Both the position numbers and the translations under genes were made by a program. Below are positions 34,597 through 44,500 of a stretch of 64,000 bases of DNA, piece after piece. The stretch is from Streptomyces olivaceoviridis (GTDB taxonomy: Bacteria > Actinomycetota > Actinomycetes > Streptomycetales > Streptomycetaceae), in contig NZ_BMUI01000002.1 in the NCBI RefSeq assembly GCF_014650115.1, positions 434,001-498,000 on the forward strand, written 5' to 3'. Every line of letters starts with the position of its first letter. Positions within the stretch are counted from its first letter, which is position 1. A model generated the notes under the pieces. It was not told the DNA's origin. It saw only the letters and a list, made by a program, of their open reading frames with translations, and ran no database searches.

Positions 34597-35835
34597 GTGC
34601 CCAGCCCCTACAGAGCCCTGTTCGCCGAGCCCGGCACCAAGGCCTTCTCCGCCGCCGGATTCCTCGGGCGGATGCCGCTGTCGATGATGGGCATCGGCGT
34701 CGTCACGATGGTCTCCCAGCTCACCGGGCGCTACGGCCTCGCCGGCGCCCTGTCGGCCGCCATCGCGCTGTCCGCCGCCGCGATCGGTCCGCAGATCTCC
34801 CGGCTGGTGGACCGGCACGGGCAGCGCCGGGTGCTGCGCCCCGCGACCCTGGTGGCCCTGCTCGCGGCGGCCGGGCTGCTGCTCGCCGCGCACTTCCGCT
34901 GGCCGGACTGGGTGCTGTTCGTCTGCGCGGCCGGGATCGGCTCGGTGCCGAGTCTGGGCGCGATGATCCGGGCCCGCTGGGCCGCGCTGTACCGGGGCAC
35001 CCCGAAGCTGCACACCGCCTACTCGTTCGAGTCGGTGGTGGACGAGGTGTGCTTCATCTTCGGCCCGATCATCTCCATCGGCCTGTCCACGGCCTGGTTC
35101 CCGGAGGCGGGCCCGCTGCTCGCCGCCTGCTTCCTGGCGGCCGGCGTCTGCTGGCTGACCGCCCAGCGCGCCACCGAGCCGGAACCGCATCCGCGCGGGC
35201 GGCGGGGCGGCGGCAGCGCCCTGCGCGCGCCGGGGCTCCAGGTGCTGGTGGCGACCTTCGTGGCGACCGGCGCGATCTTCGGAGCCGTGGACGTGGTCAC
35301 CGTCGCCTTCGCCGACGAGCGCGGCCACAAGAGCGCCGCGAGCCTGGTCCTGGCGCTGTACGCGGCCGGTTCGTGCGTCGCGGGCGTGGTCTTCGGGCTG
35401 CTGCGCCTCGGCGGTGCGCCGGAACGTCGCTGGTTGCTGGGCGTGGCGGCGATGGCCGTGAGTATGATCCCCCTCCTACTGGTCGGAAACTTGCCGCTTC
35501 TGGCCGTGGCGCTGTTCGTGGCGGGGCTGTCCATCGCGCCGACGATGATCACGACGATGTCCCTGATCGAAGAGCACGTACCGCGCGCGCAGCTCACCGA
35601 GGGCATGACCTGGGTGAGCACCGGCCTCGCCGTCGGCATCGCGGCCGGCTCCTCCGTGGCCGGCTGGGTGATCGACGCGGCCGGGGCACGGGCCGGGTAC
35701 GGGGTTCCGGCCGTGTCCGGGGCCGTCGCGGTCGCGGTCGGTTTCCTCGGGTACCGCCGGCTGCGCAGGCCGGCCGCGGGTCGGGGAGGCACCGTTGAGC
35801 AGCACAGCGAACGGGAAGAACGGCACCTGGCGTAA
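34597..35835 (+). CDS. Major facilitator superfamily transporter
   Basis: The product is 412 aa with about 12 membrane helices and an Arg-rich cytoplasmic loop in the middle (PEPHPRGRRGGGSAL). The motif-A-like loop RLVDRHGQRRVL lies between helices 2 and 3, and a second-half equivalent is weak. Helix 1 has AGFLGRMPLSMMGIGVV. It is an exporter-type MFS protein of unknown substrate. GTG follows GGAGACCAC. Its 3' end overlaps the next gene by 41 bp, so the two are probably translated from one message. Confidence 0.82.
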   Translation: MPSPYRALFAEPGTKAFSAAGFLGRMPLSMMGIGVVTMVSQLTGRYGLAGALSAAIALSAAAIGPQISRLVDRHGQRRVLRPATLVALLAAAGLLLAAHFRWPDWVLFVCAAGIGSVPSLGAMIRARWAALYRGTPKLHTAYSFESVVDEVCFIFGPIISIGLSTAWFPEAGPLLAACFLAAGVCWLTAQRATEPEPHPRGRRGGGSALRAPGLQVLVATFVATGAIFGAVDVVTVAFADERGHKSAASLVLALYAAGSCVAGVVFGLLRLGGAPERRWLLGVAAMAVSMIPLLLVGNLPLLAVALFVAGLSIAPTMITTMSLIEEHVPRAQLTEGMTWVSTGLAVGIAAGSSVAGWVIDAAGARAGYGVPAVSGAVAVAVGFLGYRRLRRPAAGRGGTVEQHSEREERHLA

Positions 35836-37114
35836 CTGGGGCGGCACTGTGTCCGCCCGGCCCGTCCGGCAGGTCGCGCCGGCCTCGGTGGAGGAGCTGG
35901 CCGGCGCGGTGCGCCGGGCCCGGGAGGACGGCCTGAAGGTGAAGGCGGTGGGCACCGGGCACTCCTTCACCTCGATCGCCGCCACCGACGGTGTATTGAT
36001 CCGCCCTCAACTGTTGACCGGTATACGCACCATCGACCGGGCATCCATGACGGTCACGGTGGAGGCGGGCACCCCGCTCAAGAGACTCAACACCGCTCTC
36101 GCGCGCGAGGGCCTCTCGCTCACCAACATGGGCGACATCGTGGAGCAGACCGTCTCCGGGGCCACCAGCACGGGCACGCACGGCACCGGCCGCGCGTCGG
36201 GTTCCATCGCCGCCCAGATCAAGGCACTGGAACTGGTCACGGCCGACGGCTCGGTGCTCACCTGTTCCGAGAAGGAGAACCCGGAGGTCTTCGCGGCGGC
36301 CCGCGTCGGCCTCGGCGCCCTGGGCGTCGTCACCGCGATCACCTTCGCCGTGGAGCCGCTCTTCCTGCTCACCGCGCGCGAGGAACCCATGCCCTTCGAG
36401 CGGGTCCTCGCCGAGTTCGACCAGCTGTGGGCCGAGAACGAACACTTCGAGTTCTACTGGTTCCCGCACACCGGCAACACCAACACCAAGCGGAACAACC
36501 GCAGCGCCGGCCCCGAGCAGCCGGTGGGCCGGCTCGCGGGCTGGTTCGAGGACGAGTTCCTCTCCAATGGCGTCTTCCAGGTCGCCCAGTGGGTCGGCCG
36601 CGCGGCCCCGGCGACCGTCCCGGCGATCGCGCGGATCTCCAGCCGGGCCCTGTCCGCGCGGACGTACACGGACATCCCCCACAAGGTCTACACCTCACCG
36701 CGCCGGGTGCGCTTCGTGGAGATGGAGTACGCCGTCCCGCGCGCGGCCCTGGTGCAGACGCTGCGCGAGCTGAAGGCCCTGGTCGACCGCTCCGGGCTGC
36801 GCGTCAGCTTCCCGGTCGAGGTGCGCACCGCCCCGGCCGACGACATCACCCTGTCCACCGCCTCCGGCCGGGACAGCGCCTACATCGCCGTGCACATGTT
36901 CCGGGGCACGCCGTACCAGGCGTACTTCACGGCCGCCGAGCGGATCTTCACCGCGCACGAGGGGCGTCCGCACTGGGGGAAGGTGCACACGCGCGACGCG
37001 GAGTACTTCTCCCGGGTGTACCCGCGCTTCGGCGAGTTCACGGCGCTGCGGGACCGTCTGGACCCGGACCGGCTGTTCCAGAACGACTATCTGCGGAGGG
37101 TTCTGGGGGCGTAG
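35795..37114 (+). CDS. FAD-linked D-arabinono-1,4-lactone oxidase family protein
   Basis: The product is 439 aa. The N-terminal FAD_binding_4 (VAO/PCMH) domain shows AVGTGHSFTSIAATDG, NMGDIVEQTVSGATSTGTHG and GLGALGVVTAITFAVEP; the C-terminal ALO domain ends with PHWGKVHT, YPRFGEF and LDPDRLFQNDYL. The family (ALO, GULO, alditol oxidase) oxidises sugar lactones or alditols with O2. The TTG start is preceded by GGGGAGG and lies inside the MFS gene. The last 26 codons run antisense to a membrane-protein gene. Alditol oxidase of S. coelicolor is a relative, but I cannot fix the substrate. Confidence 0.82.
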   Translation: MSSTANGKNGTWRNWGGTVSARPVRQVAPASVEELAGAVRRAREDGLKVKAVGTGHSFTSIAATDGVLIRPQLLTGIRTIDRASMTVTVEAGTPLKRLNTALAREGLSLTNMGDIVEQTVSGATSTGTHGTGRASGSIAAQIKALELVTADGSVLTCSEKENPEVFAAARVGLGALGVVTAITFAVEPLFLLTAREEPMPFERVLAEFDQLWAENEHFEFYWFPHTGNTNTKRNNRSAGPEQPVGRLAGWFEDEFLSNGVFQVAQWVGRAAPATVPAIARISSRALSARTYTDIPHKVYTSPRRVRFVEMEYAVPRAALVQTLRELKALVDRSGLRVSFPVEVRTAPADDITLSTASGRDSAYIAVHMFRGTPYQAYFTAAERIFTAHEGRPHWGKVHTRDAEYFSRVYPRFGEFTALRDRLDPDRLFQNDYLRRVLGA

Positions 37115-37817
37115 GCGTCGTGGCGGACGCGCTGGGGGCACTGGGCGTGGGGGCCGAGGTGGCCGGGTCGCCGCTCGGTTCCCCGCTCCGCCCGGGGTCC
37201 GGCTGCCCGGTCGGCCGGCCGCTCGGTGAGGCGCCGGGCGCCGCGGGCGCGCCGTGGCTCGCACCGTCGCCGGTGGACGGCGTGCGCTCCGGGGACGTGG
37301 TACGGGAAGGGGCGGGTGTCCCGTCGGACGTGGCGCCGGAGGAACCCCGGCCGGTGACGGCGTCGCTGACCGTCGTCCCCGTACCGCCGCTGAAGCTGCT
37401 GCCGGAGACCAGCTCGTAGGCCGTGATGCCGGCCAGCGTGACCCCGAAGACCAGGGCGGCGGCGACCAGCGGGCGGCGCCGGCTCCCGGCCCGCGCGCGG
37501 TAGACGGTGCCCTCGGTGAACCCGTCCGGCGCCGGGGACACCCGCCGCCCCCGTGCCCGCGCTTCCCGCTCCTCCAGCGGCCGGGCCGCCACCGCGGTCT
37601 TCTCCCGGAACTGCTCCCCGGTCCGCTTGAAGAAGTGCTGGAAGACCGAGCCGCCGCAGGTGGCGACGACACTGACGACACCGGCGCCGAGGATCGTGCC
37701 GTACACGCCGAAGTACGAAGCCAGTTTGGCCGCCACCACCGCCGCGAGGGCGCTGCCCGCGACCTGGGGGACGTTCAGGTCGATCCGCTTGCGACCCGTG
37801 TCGGGCGTCTCACGCAT
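37038..37817 (-). CDS. Membrane-anchored protein with Pro/Ser/Thr-rich tail
   Basis: The product is 259 aa. The N-terminal part (LNVPQVAGSALAAVVAAKLA, VYGTILGAGVVSVVATCGG) has two hydrophobic segments, then a basic helix (FKRTGEQFREK), then a third membrane segment (PLVAAALVFGVTLAGITAYEL) near residue 130 and a long Pro/Ser/Thr/Gly-rich tail likely outside the cell. No family recognised beyond an actinobacterial hypothetical. The start is uncertain (MRETPDTGRKR preferred). Its 3' end overlaps the convergent oxidase gene by 77 bp, unusual here. Confidence 0.65.
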   Translation of the reverse strand: MRETPDTGRKRIDLNVPQVAGSALAAVVAAKLASYFGVYGTILGAGVVSVVATCGGSVFQHFFKRTGEQFREKTAVAARPLEEREARARGRRVSPAPDGFTEGTVYRARAGSRRRPLVAAALVFGVTLAGITAYELVSGSSFSGGTGTTVSDAVTGRGSSGATSDGTPAPSRTTSPERTPSTGDGASHGAPAAPGASPSGRPTGQPDPGRSGEPSGDPATSAPTPSAPSASATTPTPPEPSADSRSGTAGPGPDGPAAP

Positions 37818-38317
37818 ACCCGGAACTTGCCTGCCTTTCCCACACCTCATGGAGCACTTGCCGCAGTCCACGACATTGGCCGACCGACTGCACGAGAAAG
37901 GGACGTACGGACGAAACCATTAGTTCCGTTTCTGGCGATTGCGTGAAGTTCGCCACGTTGATGATCCACAAAACCGGTTGCGGACGGCCAAGTCGCGCCC
38001 GTCGCCAGAAGTTGGGCGGCGCGCCAATCCACGCACGTGGTCCAAATGGAGTACTGTTGCGAGCCCTGGGTCCGGTCTCCCGTCAGGGTGCCCGCGGCCT
38101 TGCAGGATCGCCGGGAGGGGGCTAGTTGCACAGGGTGACGCAGTTGGTCACTTAGCGTTGCGAACAGGTAACCGTGCCATAACGGCGGTCCTGGGCCCGT
38201 GCCCGACACGCCGGGCAACTCGGCAAGGTTGTGGCAGGCTGCACCCGGGCAGGCCACACTCGACTAGCGGAAGCAGCGACGCACGTGACGTCGGCAGGCA
38301 CCACCCGGGAGGTCCCC
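37818..38317. other. 500-bp intergenic region upstream of sepH
   Basis: No gene accepted. It contains the upstream regions of the membrane-protein gene (minus) and sepH (plus), an inverted repeat GTGAC-N7-GTCAC at 38135-38151, and the sepH ribosome-binding site GGGAGG. Base composition is lower in GC near 37920-38000. Confidence 0.55.
38135..38151. promoter_or_regulatory. Inverted repeat GTGAC-N7-GTCAC
   Basis: Perfect 5-bp arms separated by 7 bp, about 165 bp upstream of sepH. Possible operator; no regulator assigned. Confidence 0.3.
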
Positions 38318-39358
38318 ATGCCCGAACTGCGTGTCGTGGCCGTCTCGAATGACGGCACACGGCTGGTGCTGAAGGCTGCCGACTCTACGGAGTACACGCT
38401 TCCGATCGACGAACGGCTCCGCGCCGCCGTCCGCGGCGACCGGCCCCGCCTCGGCCAGATCGAGATCGAGGTCGAGAGCCACCTGCGCCCGCGCGACATC
38501 CAGGCGCGGATACGAGCCGGTGCCACGGCGGAAGAGGTCGCGCAGCTCGCCGGCATCCCCGTCGACCGGGTACGGCGCTTCGAGGGTCCGGTGCTGGCCG
38601 AGCGCGCCTTCATGGCCGAGCGGGCCCGCAAGACCCCGGTCCGCCGCCCCGGCGAGAACTCCGGCCCGCTGCTCGGCGAGGCCGTGCAGGAGCGGCTGCT
38701 GCTGCGCGGCGCCGAGAAGGACACCGTGCAGTGGGACTCCTGGCGCCGCGACGACGGCACCTGGGAGGTGCTCCTCGTCTACCGGGTCGCGGGCGAACCG
38801 CACTCGGCGAGCTGGACGTACGACCCGCCGCGGCGGCTCGTGCAGGCCGTCGACAACGAGGCGCGCTCGCTGATCGGCGAGTCCGACGACCTCGCCGTAC
38901 CGGAGCCGAGCTTCCCGTTCGTCCCGAGGATCGCCCGGCTGCCGCGCGAGCGCACCATGGACCGCGCTCTCGACCGGAGCGACCGGGAGCGGCCCAGCCT
39001 GCCCGCGCCGTCGCCGGAGCCGGCCGAGGAGAGCACGGGCGAACGCGACTCGCTGACCAGCCTGCTGGAGGCCGTGCCGAGCTTCCGCGGCGACCTGGTG
39101 GTCCCGGAACGCCCGTCGGAACCCTCGGAGGACACCGAGGAGGAGCCCGCCGCCGAGGAGCCGCCGGCGCCCGCCGCGTCCGCCGGCTCCGCCTACGCGG
39201 ACGTCCTCATGCCGCGCTCCGTGGGCAGCCACCGCGACCGGCTCGTCGGCGCGACCGACCGCCAGGCCGAGGCCGACGGCGTCCGCCCCGGCCGGCGCGC
39301 CGCCGTACCGAGCTGGGACGAGATCGTGTTCGGCACGCGCCGCAAGAAGCAGGAGTAG
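38318..39358 (+). CDS. sepH: Cell division regulator SepH
   Basis: The product is 346 aa. The N-terminal DUF3071 starts MPELRVVAVSNDGTRLVLKA and includes a helix-turn-helix-like segment GATAEEVAQLAGIPVDRVRR near residues 65-85, followed by FEGPVLAERAFMAERARK; the C-terminal half is acidic and disordered and ends with PSWDEIVFGTRRK. SepH binds FtsZ and promotes assembly of division septa in Streptomyces, as published for the conserved actinobacterial family. The ATG follows GGGAGG. A 38-bp perfect palindrome terminates the gene. Confidence 0.93.
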   Translation: MPELRVVAVSNDGTRLVLKAADSTEYTLPIDERLRAAVRGDRPRLGQIEIEVESHLRPRDIQARIRAGATAEEVAQLAGIPVDRVRRFEGPVLAERAFMAERARKTPVRRPGENSGPLLGEAVQERLLLRGAEKDTVQWDSWRRDDGTWEVLLVYRVAGEPHSASWTYDPPRRLVQAVDNEARSLIGESDDLAVPEPSFPFVPRIARLPRERTMDRALDRSDRERPSLPAPSPEPAEESTGERDSLTSLLEAVPSFRGDLVVPERPSEPSEDTEEEPAAEEPPAPAASAGSAYADVLMPRSVGSHRDRLVGATDRQAEADGVRPGRRAAVPSWDEIVFGTRRKKQE

Positions 39359-39372
39359 GACGGTCCTACCGA

Positions 39373-39410
39373 CCGGAAGAGGGGGCACGCGCGCGTGCCC
39401 CCTCTTCCGG
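39373..39410. terminator. Perfect 38-bp palindrome between converging genes
   Basis: Both halves (39373-39391 and 39392-39410) are exact reverse complements, giving a long GC-rich hairpin 14 bp after the sepH stop and 8 bp before the sulfurtransferase stop. It probably works for both genes. Confidence 0.9.
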
Positions 39411-39418
39411 CTGCCCGG

Positions 39419-40270
39419 TTACTGCGGATCCGCCCCCACCGCCACCGGCCGGGACGGGTCCGCGGACCACTCGGACCAGGAACCGACGTACAGGGCCGCC
39501 GGAATGCCCGCCACCGCCAGCGCGAGGGCCTCGTGGGCGGCGGAGACGCCCGAACCGCAGTACACGCCCACCTCGGTGTCCTCGGACACCCCCAGGGCCT
39601 TGAAGCGGTCCCTCAGCTCCGCCGCGGGCAGGAAACGGCCGTCCGGGCCCACGTTCTCCGTCGTCGGCGCCGACAGCGCGCCCGGGATGTGCCCGCCGAC
39701 CCGGTCGATCGGCTCCACCTCGCCGCGGTACCGCTCCCCCGCGCGCGCGTCCAGCAGCACACCCGTGCGGGCGAGGGCCGCGGCGCCGTCCGCGTCCAGC
39801 AGCCGCGCCGCGCCCGGCGCCGGCTCGAAGTCGCCCTCGGCCGGGACCGGCGTCCCGGTGGACAGCTCGCCCTCCCAGGACGGCAACCCGCCGTCGAGCA
39901 CCCGCACGTCCGGGTGACCCGTCCAGCGCAGCAGCCACCACGCGCGCGCCGCGGCCCAGCCCTGCCCGCCGTCGTACACGACGACCGGCCGGCCCGCCGA
40001 CACGCCCGCGCGGCGCATCGCGGCACCGAACTCCGTCAGGTCGGGCAGCGGATGCCGGCCGTGCGCGCCGGGCGCGGCGGCCAGCTCCCGGTCCAGGTCG
40101 ACGAAGACCGCGCCGGGGATGTGACCGGCCGCGTACTCGGCCCGTCCGTCGAAGGCGGGCGCGCCCGCCGCCTTCGCCGTGCTCAGCTGCCAGCGCACGT
40201 CCAGCAGCACCGGCGGGTTGCCGCCGGTCAGCTCGTGCGCGAGTTCGGATGCGGTGATGATGGCTGTCAT
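39419..40270 (-). CDS. Sulfurtransferase with two rhodanese domains
   Basis: The product is 283 aa. The inactive N-terminal rhodanese has VLLDVRWQL, AGHIPGAVFVDLDRELA and VVVYDGGQGWAAARAWW (no Cys), and the C-terminal one has GVLLDARAGERYRGEVEP, GHIPGALSAP and the active Cys in VYCGSGVSAAHEALA. CG-S-G-V is the loop of 3-mercaptopyruvate sulfurtransferases rather than thiosulfate-specific enzymes. It moves sulfur from 3-mercaptopyruvate to cyanide or thiols in the cytoplasm. ATG at 40270 has GGA eight bases before; a second ATG lies three codons upstream (MDAM). Converges with sepH. Confidence 0.88.
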   Translation of the reverse strand: MTAIITASELAHELTGGNPPVLLDVRWQLSTAKAAGAPAFDGRAEYAAGHIPGAVFVDLDRELAAAPGAHGRHPLPDLTEFGAAMRRAGVSAGRPVVVYDGGQGWAAARAWWLLRWTGHPDVRVLDGGLPSWEGELSTGTPVPAEGDFEPAPGAARLLDADGAAALARTGVLLDARAGERYRGEVEPIDRVGGHIPGALSAPTTENVGPDGRFLPAAELRDRFKALGVSEDTEVGVYCGSGVSAAHEALALAVAGIPAALYVGSWSEWSADPSRPVAVGADPQ

Positions 40271-40588
40271 GGCGTCCATCCATACGCCAGGGGTGGCCGC
40301 GGCGTCCAGGTCCCGCTACTCTGCTCGGCCGGACACGCTCGATCACCCGCTGTACGTGATCGAGCACGTGCTGTACAGCCGACGGACACCCGCCGGCCAT
40401 CGTCAGGAAGCGACGAAAGACGGTAGATCGGGCATCCTCCCGGACGTACGGCCGAGCGGCGCGGTACGGCCCCAGGGCACCGCGGAGGATGCGGGCACCG
40501 GCACGGGCGTACGCGCCACCAGCGCGGACACCCTTCCGGGGGAGCGAAGCGACACGGCCACCACGAGGGGCCGGGGAGAGAGTGATCG
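40271..40588. other. Divergent promoter region before the VOC gene
   Basis: 318 bp between the sulfurtransferase and VOC genes, both reading outward. It contains a 10-bp inverted repeat (40337-40365) and a duplicated GCTGTAC, but no gene. Confidence 0.55.
40337..40365. promoter_or_regulatory. 10-bp inverted repeat GCTCGATCAC-N9-GTGATCGAGC
   Basis: Perfect arms at 40337-40346 and 40356-40365, lying 66 bp from the sulfurtransferase start and 223 bp from the VOC start. Candidate operator for one or both genes. Confidence 0.45.
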
Positions 40589-41422
40589 ATGACCGAGGCA
40601 CGGGAGTCGGCCGGTCCGCACGCGGGGCGCGTGCCCGGCACGCCCTGCTGGGTGAGCCTGATGGTGCACGCGCTGGACGCCACCGAGGAGTTCTACGGTG
40701 AGCTGTTCGGCTGGGAGTTCCTGCCGGGCCCGCAGCAGCTCGGGCCCTATGTGCGGGCGCTGTTGGACGGGCGGGAGGTCGCCGGCATGGGCCAGTTGCC
40801 GGCGGACCACCGGCTGCCGGTCGCCTGGACGCCGTACTTCGCCTCGGAGGACGTGGACCGGACCGCGGACACCGTGCGGTTGTGCGGCGGCACGCTGGCC
40901 GTCGGCCCGCTGGACGCGGCCGAGGCCGGGCGGATGGCGATCGCCTCCGACCCCTCCGGGGCGGTGTTCGGGATCTGGCAGGGCTCCGCGCATCTCGGCA
41001 CGTCGATCACCGGCGTGCCCGGCACGCCCGTCTGGAACGAACTGGTCACCTACGAGACGGAGAGCGTCGCCAAGTTCTACAGAAGCGTGTTCGGCTACGA
41101 GGAGGAGCCGGTGGTCTCCGCCGACTTCGACTATCTGACCCTGTGCCTCGACGGCCGTCCGGTGGCCGGGCTGCACGGCGTGGGCCACGGTCTGCCCCAG
41201 GACCGGGGGCCGTACTGGCGGACGTACTTCGAGGTCGCCGACCTCGCCGAAACGCTACGGCAGGTCACCGGCCTGGGCGGCCGGATCCTCAAGCCGGCCC
41301 ACGACAGCCCGTACGGCCGGCTGGCGACGGTGGCGGACCCGGAGGGCGCCGAGTTCTCGGTGGTCCAGGGTCCGCGTTCCCGGTGGTCCGGGATCCGCGC
41401 CGAGGGGCCCGTCGGCCGTTGA
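40589..41422 (+). CDS. Two-domain VOC (glyoxalase/dioxygenase-like) protein
   Basis: The product is 277 aa. Two tandem VOC domains are visible: TPCWVSLMVHALDATEEFYGE-type sequence near residue 20 and TPVWNELVTYETESVAKFY near residue 150, each ending in a SDPSGAVFGIWQG or ADPEGAEFSVVQG strand. Metal ligands (His and Glu) are mostly replaced, so binding or dioxygenase-like rather than glyoxalase I activity is likely. GGGGAGAGAG lies before the ATG. A 12-bp stem terminator follows. Substrate unknown; some relatives are labelled hydroxylases of natural-product pathways. Confidence 0.82.
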   Translation: MTEARESAGPHAGRVPGTPCWVSLMVHALDATEEFYGELFGWEFLPGPQQLGPYVRALLDGREVAGMGQLPADHRLPVAWTPYFASEDVDRTADTVRLCGGTLAVGPLDAAEAGRMAIASDPSGAVFGIWQGSAHLGTSITGVPGTPVWNELVTYETESVAKFYRSVFGYEEEPVVSADFDYLTLCLDGRPVAGLHGVGHGLPQDRGPYWRTYFEVADLAETLRQVTGLGGRILKPAHDSPYGRLATVADPEGAEFSVVQGPRSRWSGIRAEGPVGR

Positions 41423-41524
41423 GCCGGGGCCGGTTCGTGGACCTCGCGGCCGGCGGGCTCTCGCCGTCAGTGGCTCCGCGGATCCCGTGACCCAGCAAGG
41501 CGTCCGCCCCCTGGTACACCATGA

Positions 41525-41555
41525 GGTCCTGCCGTCACTCCCGGACGGCAGGACC
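41525..41555. terminator. Hairpin between VOC gene and hsdR
   Basis: Arms GGTCCTGCCGTC (41525-41536) and its perfect complement (41544-41555) with a 7-nt loop. It lies 13 bp from the hsdR stop and terminates both converging genes. Confidence 0.88.
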
Positions 41556-41568
41556 CTCGCACCACCGC

Positions 41569-44500
41569 TCAGTCGTCCGGCATGCCGTTCTCGGACCACT
41601 CGTTGGCGAAGTGCTCCATCTGGCGGAGGACCAGGTCGATGGCCTCCTTCTGCTGGCCCGGCGGGTAGTTGTTGCGGGCCAGGAGCCGCTTGATCGTGCT
41701 GCGCAGGCGGGCGCGGACGGTCTCGCGGGCGATCCAGTCGGGCTTGAGCTGGCGGCGGACCTCGGTGACGAGCTCGCGGGCGATGCCGGCCAGGACCTCG
41801 TCGCCCATGAGGGAGCGGGCCGTGCCGTGGTCGGCGACGGCGTCGTAGAAGGCCAGTTCGCGCCAGTTCAAGGGCGGGTCGAACTTCTCGCCGCGACGGG
41901 CGTCGGCGGCGACCTCCTTGGCCATCTCGACCAGTTTGGCGATGAGTTCGGCGCTGGTGTACTGCTGGCGCATGTAGCGCACCATCAGGTCCTGGAGGCG
42001 CTCGGAGAACGTGGTCTGCCGGACGATGTTGTGCCGGGTGACCTCACGCATCTTCCGCTCGACGAGCCGCCGCAGCGCCTCGGCCGCCAGGTGCGGGGTG
42101 TCGCTCTTCTGGAGCTGGGCGACAAGAGCGTCGTTGAGGTGGGTCAAGTCGGCGGTTTCGAGGCCGGCCTCGGCGAACAGGTCCGTCACCCCGCCCGTCT
42201 CCACCACGGACGACGTCAGCTGGGCGAGGTACAGCTCCACGTCACGGGCCACCGGGAGGCCGCGCGCCTCGCGTTCCATGGCATCGAGCTTGGCCATGTA
42301 GGCGCGGACCTCGGCGAAGAACTGGATGTGCCGTTTCCAGGCCGGCTTGTCCGCGAACCGGTTCCCGACCTCCTTCGAGCTACCGGCCAGCGCCCAGAAA
42401 CGTTCCAGACGGTAGGCGTGGTCGCGGAACCGGCGGCCCAGGGTGTGGCGCGGATCGTCGAGCAGGTCGGGATCGTTGCCCTTGGTGCGGGGATCACGCA
42501 GGTGGTTGGCGGTCTTCAGGGCCGCGTCCACGAAGGCCCTGGGGCCGGGCTTGTCGAGCAGCGGCTCCCAGGCGAAGCCGCGCAGGATTCCGGTGAGAAC
42601 GTCGTACTCGTTGCGCAGTTCGTCCAGCGCCCGCTCGACGTCCTGACCGAGGGTGCGGTCGCGCTGGTCGGCCTCGGTGTACTCGGCGATGGCCGCCCGG
42701 AGGTTCTCCGTCAGCGGCGCGTAGCCGACGAGGAGGCCGTCCTCCTTGCCGCGGAAGCGGCGGTTCACGCGGGCCAGGGCCTGCATCAGGTTGGCGCCCT
42801 TGAGCGGCCGGTCCAGGTACATGGTGTGGATCGGCGGGGCGTCGAAGCCGGTCAGCAGCATGTTGTTGACGATGAGCAGTTCCAGCTCGTCGCCGGGGTC
42901 CTTGGCCCGGTTGATGACCGCCTTGCGGCGGCTGTCGGTCAGCGCGTGAGCGAGCAGTCCGTCCGAGTCCTTGCGGGAGTTCGACGAGAAGACGATCTTC
43001 ATGGCGCCCTGGTCGAACTGGTCGCTGTGCCACTCGGGCCGCAGCTCGCGCAGCGCGTCGTACACGCGTACGCAGATCTCGCGCGTGGCGCACACCACCA
43101 TCGCCTTGCCGGGCGCTCCGCCCGGCCCGGAGGCGCCGACGAACGGTTCCATACGTTCCCGGCGGGCCTCCCAGTGCTCCACGAGGTCGGCCGCGAGGTC
43201 CCGTATCCGTGCCGGGGCGCCGTACATCGCGTTCATGGTCGCCACGGCCTGCTCGACCCGGCGGCGCTCGGTGTCGTCGAGGCCGTCGGTGATGCGGTCG
43301 GCCTCCTCGTCGATGGTGGTCGGATCGATGTCGCGGTCCAGGACGAGCTGGATCACACGGCTCTCGTGGTAGACCTTCACGGTCGCGCCGTCGTCGGCGG
43401 CCCGCTTGAGGTCGTAGATGTCGATGTAGTCGCCGAACACCTCACGGGTGTTGCGGTCGGCCTCCGAGATCGGCGTGCCGGTGAAGGCGAGCAGCGTGGC
43501 GTGCGGGAGCGCGTCGCGCAGGTGGCGGGCGAGGCCGTTGAGGTCGTCGTAGTGGCTGCGGTGCGCCTCGTCGACGATCACGACGATGTTCCGGCGGTCG
43601 GAGAGCAGCGGGTGGTCGGTGCCCGACTCCCGCTCCTCCTTCGTCTTGCCGAACTTCTGGAGCGTGGTGAAGAGGATCCCTCCCGTCCTCTTCGCCGCGA
43701 GCTCCTCGCGCAGTTCCGCGCGGGTGACGACCTGCTGGGGCGTCTCCGGGAGGATCTCGCTCTCCTGGAACGTCGAGTACAGCTGGTCGTCGAGGTCCGT
43801 GCGGTCGGTGACGACCACGACGGTGGGGTTCAGCAGGGCCGGGTCCCGCATCACCATGGTGGTGGTGAGGACCATCTCCTCCGACTTGCCGGAGCCCTGG
43901 GTGTGCCAGACGACGCCGGCCTTGCCGTCGCCGGCCGAGGCCGTGCGGACGGCTTCGGCGGCGCGGGTCACCGCGTGGTACTGGTGCGGCTTCGCGATCC
44001 GCTTCATCCGCTTCGACGGGACGAAGTTGATGAAGGAACGGATGAGTTCGAGGAAGCGGGGCGGGGTGAACAGGCCGTGGATCGCCAGGTTCTGCCCCGA
44101 CTCCGAGAAGCCGTCGGCGGTGAGCGGGTCCACGCGGGCGCCGAACTCGTCCGTGTTCCACGGGGCGAAGTGCTCGTACGGGGTGAACGGGGTGCCGTAC
44201 TTCGCGGTGATGCCGTCGGAGAGCAGGACGATGGTGTTGTAGCGGAAGGCGGTCGGGAACTCCTGGACGTACCGCGCCACTTGGGCGTGGGCCGTCTGGA
44301 GTGTCGCGTCCTCGTCGCCGGCTCGCTTCAGCTCCACGACGGCGAGGGGCAGGCCGTTGACGTACAGGACGACGTCGAAGCGGCGGTTCTTCTCGCCGTC
44401 GATGACGGTGACCTGGTTCAGGGCCCGGTAGGTGTTCGCGTCCGGGTCGGCCAGGTCGACGAGGCGGATGGTGGGGTTGTGCTCGGCGCCGAAGGAGTCG

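Noticed and set aside
37847..38257. Minus-strand frame of ~136 codons in the sepH upstream region
   Set aside because: Cys/Trp-rich random composition, no start signal.
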